A stretch of DNA of 8,272 bases. It comes from Deltaproteobacteria bacterium (GTDB taxonomy: Bacteria > Desulfobacterota > Desulfobacteria > Desulfobacterales > JAFDHS01). The translations under genes were made by a program, and so were the position numbers. The first letter of the stretch is position 1. Each line of letters starts with the position of its first letter. The stretch covers positions 1 to 8,272 of the forward strand of contig JAFDHS010000049.1 in NCBI GenBank assembly GCA_019308655.1, written 5' to 3'. Below the pieces are notes generated by a model, which did not search any database, was not told the DNA's origin, and saw only the letters and a list, made by a program, of their open reading frames with translations. This document shows positions 1-3,413 of the stretch, piece by piece.

Positions 1-689
1 CACTCCTAAAACCAATTTTGGCTATCAAAGCAGGAAAAACAGAGATTGGGGCTCGTGCAATCGCCTCACATACTGGCTCTATCGCTGGAAAAGACGAGAT
101 CTATGAGGCTGCCTTTGCTCAAAGTGGGATCTTACGAATCCATGATGTTGAAGAGCTTGTTGATTTAGCAAAGGCATTTATCCATCTCCCTCTGCTTAAG
201 GGAGAGAACATCGGTATCGTGACATACACCGGAGGATGGGGGGCTATGGCAGCAGATCTTTGCGATGAGTTTGGCCTTTCGGTTGCAAAGCTATCAGAAA
301 CAACGCTACAGAAGCTTAAAGAGATTGCACCACCTTGGCGGGAGATTACAAACCCAGTGGACATCTGGCCGCCTAGGGGGCTCAATACATCTGAGACCTA
401 CCAAGCAGCTATAAGGGCAATCGCTGAAGACGTTAGCACTGACGGTCTCCTTATTATTGCACCTGCTGTTAACAGCCCTCTCTTAGATGCCCTTCCGGCC
501 ATTAGGAAAGAGGTGAGAAGATACAAAGAAAAACCTGTTGTAACGTGGGCTATTGGAGACAAGGATGGGGTAGAGAAAGCCTCTTCCTTTATCGAACAGC
601 ATTGTATTGTCTATCCCACGGTCAGGAGAGCCATAAGGGCTCTATCCGCTCTTTATCGGTATCATAAATATCTCGAATCATTTTCCTGA
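1..689 (+). CDS. ADP-forming acyl-CoA synthetase, alpha-type subunit, C-terminal part (5' end outside window)
   Basis: The frame is open from base 3 to the TGA at 687-689. The residues before the first possible start (TTG at 18) read LLKPI and continue into AIKAGKTEIGARAIASHTG, the expected family sequence, so the gene enters from the left and TTG 18 is not its start. ADP-forming acetyl/acyl-CoA synthetases make acid, CoA and ATP from acyl-CoA, ADP and phosphate in the cytoplasm. The visible 229 codons hold the end of the succinyl-CoA-ligase-like flavodoxin domain, with the ASHTGSIAG motif whose His (codon 69-71) is the phosphorylated residue in this family. They then hold the next Rossmann-like domain, with GIVTYTGGWGAMAAD and the NPVDIWP motif. 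The protein stops there without the ATP-grasp (beta) domains. It is therefore either a separate alpha subunit with a beta gene elsewhere, or a fusion with the ATP-grasp at the N terminus. The substrate acyl group cannot be told. Family assignment is firm. Confidence 0.9.
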   Translation, partial: LLKPILAIKAGKTEIGARAIASHTGSIAGKDEIYEAAFAQSGILRIHDVEELVDLAKAFIHLPLLKGENIGIVTYTGGWGAMAADLCDEFGLSVAKLSETTLQKLKEIAPPWREITNPVDIWPPRGLNTSETYQAAIRAIAEDVSTDGLLIIAPAVNSPLLDALPAIRKEVRRYKEKPVVTWAIGDKDGVEKASSFIEQHCIVYPTVRRAIRALSALYRYHKYLESFS

Positions 690-694
690 ATCCT

Positions 695-718
695 GAAGGC
701 TTGAAAAACAAAGCTTTT
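695..718 (+). terminator. Weak hairpin after the acyl-CoA synthetase gene
   Basis: About eight pairs form between 695-702 and 711-718 around an 8-nt A-rich loop, including two G-T wobbles. The only T run is the four T's at the end of the right arm. It sits six bases after the stop codon, the right place for a terminator, but the stem is weak and the T tract is short. Confidence 0.3.
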
Positions 719-737
719 ACCGATTTCCATACATAAA

Positions 738-785
738 GGGGGACGTTCGTGCAGAAATTGCTTAAAATTTTAAAAATAAAAGGGT
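738..785 (+). repeat. GGGGACG leader-type repeat, copy 1 (no gene fragment attached)
   Basis: It begins GGGGGACGTTCGTGCAG and continues into an A/T-rich stretch. The start matches the boxes at 1017 and 7751 (GGGACGCTCGTGCAG) with one change. The A/T-rich part has no hairpin and no attached HNH-type reading frame, so this is a short or decayed member. The 3' limit is approximate. Confidence 0.55.
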
Positions 786-804
786 TCCATGGCTCTAAAA
801 CAAC

Positions 805-909
805 TTAAAAGTGCGCATTGATCTGAATTTCCGGCTCAAATCTTTTCCTTGCCACAATCTCCTCCCCACTCAGCGTGAATAAGTTAAGGAAGAAGCAGTC
901 AGGGTACTT
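805..909 (-). pseudogene. Possible C-terminal relic of an unrecognised protein
   Basis: On the minus strand a frame is open from 909 down to the TAA at 807-805, after an in-frame TGA at 912-910. It reads YPDCFFLNLFTLSGEEIVAR, then KRFEPEIQINAHF, then stop. The residue mix looks like a real folded protein end and unlike random translation of the A/T-rich surroundings. There is no start codon and no partner fragment upstream. I do not recognise the family. A 34-codon open stretch can occur by chance, so this is a low-confidence call. Confidence 0.25.
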
Positions 910-1016
910 TCATTAAACTAGCCCGTGCACAACCGGGTAACCTTAAACCACCACATGGCAAGACAGTTGCTTATTTGACATAAGAGCCTCATTCTTCTAT
1001 ACTTTCTTGTGGATAC

Positions 1017-1060
1017 GGGACGCTCGTGCAGAGCGTGCATAACTTTTCTTGAGGCAGGAA
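1017..1060 (+). repeat. GGGGACG leader repeat, copy 2, upstream of HNH relic A
   Basis: It runs from GGGACGCTCGTGCAGAGCG through TTTCTTGAGG to the base before ATG 1061. It is nearly identical to 7752-7795 and differs at a few bases just before the start codon. CGCTC-gtgca-GAGCG can form a small hairpin near the 5' end. The sequence lies directly upstream of an HNH-type start fragment at both sites, so it probably began as that gene's 5' untranslated region or as a REP-like element attached to it. Confidence 0.75.
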
Positions 1061-1239
1061 ATGAAAGGCTTTGCCCCGACTTTTTGTTTGCTGTATAAGG
1101 TCGGGCCTGCCCGCCATCGCTCTCGCTCAGGCGAGGCGGGCGGGATGTAGTGTCACGGGCAAGCCCGTATGACTCCACTGGCGTCACGGATAATGATTGG
1201 TTTTCCTTCCTCTCCCAGCTGCCAGGGATTGGCTCAGGT
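1061..1239 (+). pseudogene. HNH endonuclease-type gene, 5' relic A (interrupted)
   Basis: ATG 1061 gives MKGF, then about 106 unrelated bases, then at 1180-1239 the frame resumes as GVTDNDWFSFLSQLPGI before homology ends. Without the insert this is the characteristic N terminus of a family of bacterial HNH endonuclease proteins that begin M-K-x-x-V-G-V-T-D-N-D-W-F-x-F-L-S-Q. I identify the family from memory of that N terminus; the HNH catalytic domain is absent here. The two halves are in different frames and nothing follows, so the relic cannot make the enzyme. Relics B (7796) and C (2862) match it. This copy keeps GVT, which I recall as the family form, where the other two have NAT, so it diverged separately. 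Confidence 0.65.
1074..1179 (+). repeat. Palindromic insert nested in HNH relic A
   Basis: This stretch separates the two halves of the HNH N terminus and is absent from the homologous copies at 2862 and 7796. It contains three stem-loops: CCCGAC (1075-1080) with GTCGGG (1100-1105); GCCCGCC plus TCGC (1109-1120, one bulged A) with GCGA plus GGCGGGC (1131-1141); and ACGGGC-aa-GCCCGT (1155-1168). CGGGCAAGCCC here recurs at 2711-2721. The GC-rich palindromes and the precise interruption of a coding frame mark it as a small mobile or recombining extragenic element. Its ends are accurate to a few bases. Confidence 0.65.
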
Positions 1240-1341
1240 CTTACCTGTTGCCTTTATCCCTTTTATACGATTGCTTTCAAATTTTTATCGGAAAGAATTA
1301 TTTAAACCTCTAATTTTTTCCTGAGTTTTTTTAAAAGAGAC

Positions 1342-1370
1342 TTGACAAGGGAATGGTTATTCATTATATT
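1342..1370 (+). promoter_or_regulatory. Sigma-70-type promoter of arsR
   Basis: TTGACA at 1342-1347 and TATATT at 1365-1370 are separated by exactly 17 bases, close to the consensus housekeeping promoter. The predicted start of transcription falls at about 1376-1378, on top of the operator-like repeat and the arsR start codon. Confidence 0.8.
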
Positions 1371-1390
1371 TCGATGTATGTCGAACTATC
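1370..1390 (+). promoter_or_regulatory. Putative ArsR operator overlapping transcription start
   Basis: TTCGATGTATGTCGAA (1370-1385) is an imperfect dyad with TTCGA/TCGAA arms, and it continues into CTATCGA. The site abuts the -10 box and covers the predicted +1, so bound repressor would block transcription. ArsR/SmtB repressors commonly bind such A/T-rich dyads in their own promoter. A related sequence is found at 1738-1757. The assignment is by position and similarity only. Confidence 0.6.
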
Positions 1391-1701
1391 GAGATGAAAA
1401 TATTGAAAAATTTGCCGAAATGTTTAAGGCTCTTTCCAACCCCAACCGGCTAAAGATCTTTATGCACCTGGTCTCATGTTGTATCCCAAAAGTGGTTAGC
1501 GACATCAGCACAAGTCCCGAACCTGAAAACTGCGCATGTATCGGTGAGCTGGGCCAGGATCTAAATATAGTTCCCTCTACGATCTCGCACCACATCAAAG
1601 AGCTTCGTCAGGCCGGACTCATCCACATGGAGCGCAGAGGGCAGAAAATCGAGTGCTGGATTGACCCGGAGACTTTAAACGCCTTGCAGGAATTTTTTTA
1701 A
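1378..1701 (+). CDS. arsR: ArsR/SmtB-family arsenic-responsive repressor
   Basis: This is a 107-residue winged-helix repressor that normally leaves DNA when As(III) binds cysteine thiols. ATG 1378 gives MSNYRDENIEKFAEMFKALS, a normal start for the family. The longer alternative (TTG 1342) is the promoter -35 box itself and adds 12 residues with no family resemblance. The dimer/helix core KALSNPNRLKIFMHL lies at residues 17-31, and the recognition helix and following strand at about 65-82 (VPSTISHHIKELRQAGLI). Candidate metal ligands are Cys34-Cys35 and Cys52/Cys54 (NCACIGEL), with Cys93 in the wing region. A segment of roughly 15 residues between the two Cys pairs is typical of a subgroup found next to arsenite methyltransferase genes, which fits arsM downstream. 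No Shine-Dalgarno precedes the ATG, and with the promoter at 1342-1370 the mRNA should be leaderless or nearly so. Confidence 0.9.
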   Translation: MSNYRDENIEKFAEMFKALSNPNRLKIFMHLVSCCIPKVVSDISTSPEPENCACIGELGQDLNIVPSTISHHIKELRQAGLIHMERRGQKIECWIDPETLNALQEFF

Positions 1702-1737
1702 AAATAGATACGTGGCTGATTTTTTTTACCCAATAAA

Positions 1738-1757
1738 TTCGATAGTTTTCGAACTAT
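1738..1757 (+). promoter_or_regulatory. Second operator-like dyad between arsR and arsM
   Basis: ATAGTT-ttcg-AACTAT (1742-1757) is a perfect 6-bp dyad, preceded by TTCG. Read on the other strand it gives TTCGAAAACTATCGA, closely matching GTCGAACTATCGA at 1380-1391 in the arsR operator. An A/T-rich stretch (1757-1770) follows. It may have been the regulated promoter of arsM before the element at 1782-1890 arrived. No clear -35/-10 pair is visible. Confidence 0.5.
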
Positions 1758-1781
1758 AAAATATATTTTACACATCAATAT

Positions 1782-1890
1782 TGATGGTCTCGTAAAAAGT
1801 CTCAACAACATGTCATTTCGAGCGAAGCGAGAAATCTTACCAATGTAACATGCTGAAAACACAAGATTTCTCCTTCCAGTCGAAATGACA
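1782..1890. mobile_element. MITE-like element with terminal inverted repeats
   Basis: TGTCATTTCGAGCGAAGCGA at 1811 and its partner ending in TCGAAATGACA at 1890 form 28-nt inverted arms (1811-1838 and 1863-1890) that match at 23 positions, around a 24-bp middle. The flank at 1782-1801 (TGATGGTCTCGTAAAAAGTC) resembles an outer end often seen with this kind of element, but no matching right outer end is present, so the copy may be truncated. It encodes nothing. Its right border meets arsM coding-type sequence within a few bases. From memory, similar TGTCATTTCGAGCGAAGCGAG repeats are scattered in many environmental bacterial genomes. Confidence 0.7.
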
Positions 1891-1938
1891 GATTAGGCAG
1901 TATCCTGTTGCAGTTCCTCAAATGGTAGCGCCAATAAA

Positions 1939-2658
1939 ATGCCGACAGCTTCGTGTTGCGACGGCCCTGAAGTTACACCCAAACAAATGTCGGCGGTAAT
2001 GGGATATTCAAAGGAGGATATTGCTGGCGTTATCGAAGGTGCGAACATGGGTCTGGGTTGTGGCAACCCCGTAGCCCTCGCTTCCCTTAAACCAGGAGAA
2101 ACAGTTGTGGATTTGGGCAGCGGCGGCGGTTTTGATTGCTTTCTTGCGGCCAAGCACGTCGGAAAAGACGGACAGGTCATTGGAGTGGACATGACACCTG
2201 AAATGATCAGCAAAGCCAGAAAAAATGCGGGAAAAATGGGAACGACGAATGTAGAGTTCAGGCTGGGAGAAATCGAGCACCTTCCCGTAGCAGACAACTG
2301 TGCGGATCTTATCATGTCGAACTGCGTGATTAATCTTTCTCCTGATAAGCTTCAGGTGTATCGAGAGGCCTATCGTATATTCAAGCCCGGAGGTCGGCTG
2401 TCGATTTCAGACGTTGTGGCAACCGCACCAGTGCCCGCTAAGATTCGAAACGACCTGGCATTGGTGGCTGCCTGTGTAGGGGGCGCGGCGACATTTGACG
2501 ATACTAAAAAAATGCTCAAAAAGGCAGGATTTCATAAAATAAAGATCAAAGCCCATGATAATAGCCGGAATATAACTCGGGAATGGGATCCGGGTAAAAG
2601 TGAAAACTTCATGGACTATGTCGTTTCCGCTTACATTGAGGCCGTGAAACCAATGTAA
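1939..2658 (+). CDS. arsM: Arsenite S-adenosylmethionine methyltransferase, N terminus apparently lost
   Basis: A cytoplasmic enzyme that methylates As(III) using S-adenosylmethionine. SAM motif I is VDLGSGGGFDC (57-67), and the post-motif acid is in GVDMTPEM (82-89). The three cysteines expected for arsenite binding are present: Cys41 in GLGCGNP, Cys129 in SNCVINL and Cys179 in ACVGGA. The N-terminal SCC pair (6-7) and YSKEDIAGVIEGANMGLGCG also match the family. ATG 1939 is the only usual start, but no good Shine-Dalgarno precedes it. In the same frame upstream, 1897-1938 reads AVSCCSSSNGSANK, which resembles the Cys-rich N-terminal segment of ArsM proteins and is cut by a TAG at 1894-1896, next to the MITE end at 1890. 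I infer the original start was displaced or deleted by the MITE. The catalytic core is complete, so the shortened protein could still work if it is translated. Confidence 0.88.
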   Translation: MPTASCCDGPEVTPKQMSAVMGYSKEDIAGVIEGANMGLGCGNPVALASLKPGETVVDLGSGGGFDCFLAAKHVGKDGQVIGVDMTPEMISKARKNAGKMGTTNVEFRLGEIEHLPVADNCADLIMSNCVINLSPDKLQVYREAYRIFKPGGRLSISDVVATAPVPAKIRNDLALVAACVGGAATFDDTKKMLKKAGFHKIKIKAHDNSRNITREWDPGKSENFMDYVVSAYIEAVKPM

Positions 2659-2668
2659 TCATTTTTAG

Positions 2669-2692
2669 TAAAGGGGGTCATAAAGGGGGTCA
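2669..2692 (+). repeat. Perfect 12-bp tandem duplication
   Basis: TAAAGGGGGTCA occurs twice head to tail at 2669-2680 and 2681-2692, just after the arsM stop. The G-run resembles the start of the GGGGACG boxes, so it may be a decayed piece of that family. No hairpin terminator was seen for arsM here. Confidence 0.75.
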
Positions 2693-2693
2693 A

Positions 2694-2739
2694 ACCCGCC
2701 CGACAGATGGCGGGCAAGCCCTCCAAAAGGACGGCGGGT
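2694..2739. repeat. GC-rich palindromic repeat (extragenic)
   Basis: ACCCGCC (2694-2700) can pair with GGCGGG (2709-2714) or with GGCGGGT (2733-2739), giving alternative stems. CGGGCAAGCCC at 2711-2721 is identical to 1156-1166 in the insert of HNH relic A, so both belong to one palindrome family. It could weakly terminate arsM transcription, but no T run follows. Confidence 0.6.
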
Positions 2740-2791
2740 AAACCTAAACTATTAACTAAGGGTTTGAGATCAGCCCCAAATATGTTATAAA

Positions 2792-2861
2792 GGGGGAGGA
2801 CCTTAGATAATTAAATAACTCGATAAAAGGGGCAATTGCTGAACGTTTCTTGAGGGTTTAA
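2792..2861 (+). repeat. GGGGACG leader repeat, copy 3, upstream of HNH relic C
   Basis: It starts GGGGGAGGACC and contains TTAAATAACTCGATAAAAG followed by TTTCTTGAGGG, ending at the ATG of relic C. It aligns along its length with 7985-8050, which differs by scattered substitutions. The shared TTTCTTGAGG also appears in the other leader type (1017 and 7751), so both leader forms share the same 3' part. Confidence 0.7.
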
Positions 2862-2975
2862 ATGAAAGGATTTGTCAACGCCACGGATAATGATTGGTTT
2901 GCATTCCTATCCCAGCAGCCAGGGATTGATGAGGTGAATTTTTGGCAACCAAGGGAGGTAGCTGTTAGTTCATAG
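2862..2975 (+). pseudogene. HNH endonuclease-type gene, 5' relic C
   Basis: ATG 2862 opens a 37-codon frame. Its first residues are MKGFVNATDNDWFAFLSQQP, followed by GIDEVNFWQP, the most complete copy of this N terminus in the window. After residue 30 the sequence (REVAVSS, then TAG at 2973-2975) no longer resembles the family. Full-length members are several hundred residues, with the HNH catalytic motif far downstream, so only the first tenth or so remains. The 49 bases from 2860 to 2908 are identical to 7794-7842 in relic B, so the two copies separated recently or are kept alike by recombination. Confidence 0.65.
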
Positions 2976-3018
2976 TCTCAAGTCCTTAAGTTGAATATAG
3001 GGCCTTGGTATTAGACAT

Positions 3019-3057
3019 AACGGAAGGTTTTGCCGAATCTTTCGGCTTTCTTCCGTT
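3019..3057 (+). other. Strong two-part hairpin in the leader region
   Basis: AACGGAAG (3019-3026) pairs with CTTCCGTT (3050-3057). Inside it GCCGAA (3032-3037) pairs with TTCGGC (3041-3046) around a 3-nt loop. The 14 Watson-Crick pairs with a small internal loop look like a structured RNA element. No T tract follows, so it is not a terminator. I could not match it to a known riboswitch. Confidence 0.5.
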
Positions 3058-3084
3058 CATCTCCAATCAAAAGGAGGTCATCCC

Positions 3085-3153
3085 ATGGAGCATCCCCTCA
3101 AAATGTGCCTATCCATATCCTGCCAGAACGTGGCGTTTCTGTTGGGAGTCTAG
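3085..3153 (+). CDS. Possible 22-residue leader peptide
   Basis: ATG 3085 is preceded by AAAGGAGGT at 7-base spacing, an almost perfect ribosome-binding site, and reads MEHPLKMCLSISCQNVAFLL then GV before TAG at 3151-3153. It follows the 3019-3057 hairpin. There is no recognisable family, and codon evidence is too short to judge. Either it is a translated leader peptide or it is the decayed start of a gene whose 3' part is gone. The strong SD is the only support. Confidence 0.3.
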   Translation: MEHPLKMCLSISCQNVAFLLGV

Positions 3154-3180
3154 AAATCGCTACAAATCAATGGGCCGTTT

Positions 3181-3204
3181 AGGAAGCTAGATATGTTGCT
3201 TCCT
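3181..3204 (+). other. Perfect 7-bp hairpin in the leader region
   Basis: AGGAAGC (3181-3187) and GCTTCCT (3198-3204) are exact inverted repeats around a 10-nt loop, between the two small ORFs. There is no T tract on its 3' side, so termination is unlikely. It may affect RNA stability or be a chance remnant. Confidence 0.4.
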
Positions 3205-3248
3205 CGGGATTTATCATGAGCGTTAATGAGTAAAAGCAGGAGGATAGC

Positions 3249-3413
3249 ATGACAAAACCGATAGATTGGTTTATCGGTCCAACTAGGTGTACGGACAGTG
3301 AACAAGAAAGAACCCTACTGCCTTCCGACATCTTGAATCATCTCCTCTCTACCACCCAGCTCAATCCTAAATTTAACAAAGGAGGAAACAATCATGACGA
3401 CAATAAACATTAA
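3249..3413 (+). CDS. Small ORF (54 residues) overlapping the start of the large secreted-protein gene
   Basis: ATG 3249 follows AGGAGG (3238-3243) with a 5-base spacer, a strong ribosome-binding site. The frame begins MTKPIDWFIGPTRCTDSEQE and ends at TAA 3411-3413, overlapping the first 20 bases of the next gene in another frame. The last residues are encoded by that gene's own SD and start region, so they are not expected to be conserved. There is no signal peptide, membrane segment or known domain. An overlap of this type often gives translational coupling, with ribosomes finishing here feeding the start at 3394. It may be a small regulatory ORF or a truncated gene. The hairpin ACCGATA/TATCGGT (3257-3278) lies within its first codons. 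Confidence 0.4.
   Translation: MTKPIDWFIGPTRCTDSEQERTLLPSDILNHLLSTTQLNPKFNKGGNNHDDNKH
3257..3278 (+). other. 7-bp hairpin at the start of the small ORF
   Basis: ACCGATA (3257-3263) and TATCGGT (3272-3278) are exact inverted repeats with an 8-nt loop, starting six bases after the small ORF's start codon. In RNA it could slow ribosome loading there, or it could be a DNA dyad. Confidence 0.4.

Noticed and set aside
918..1187. 89-residue minus-strand ORF over the palindromic insert
   Set aside because: It runs through the GC-rich stem-loops and the HNH relic, which explain the sequence better.
1342..1377. TTG 1342 as the start of arsR
   Set aside because: These bases are the -35 box, spacer and -10 box of a near-consensus promoter, and the extra residues do not resemble ArsR N termini.
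1893..2315. Minus-strand ORFs of 140 and 90 residues inside arsM
   Set aside because: They lie wholly antisense to a well-recognised methyltransferase and have no family features.
3005..3190. 61-residue plus-strand ORF
   Set aside because: It starts inside the hairpin region with no Shine-Dalgarno and reads through a stem-loop. The frame at 3085 has a far better ribosome-binding site.
2976..3393. Cyclic-di-GMP or cobalamin riboswitch in the leader of the secreted-protein gene
   Set aside because: I looked for the conserved cores of these classes and did not find them. The hairpins stay unassigned.
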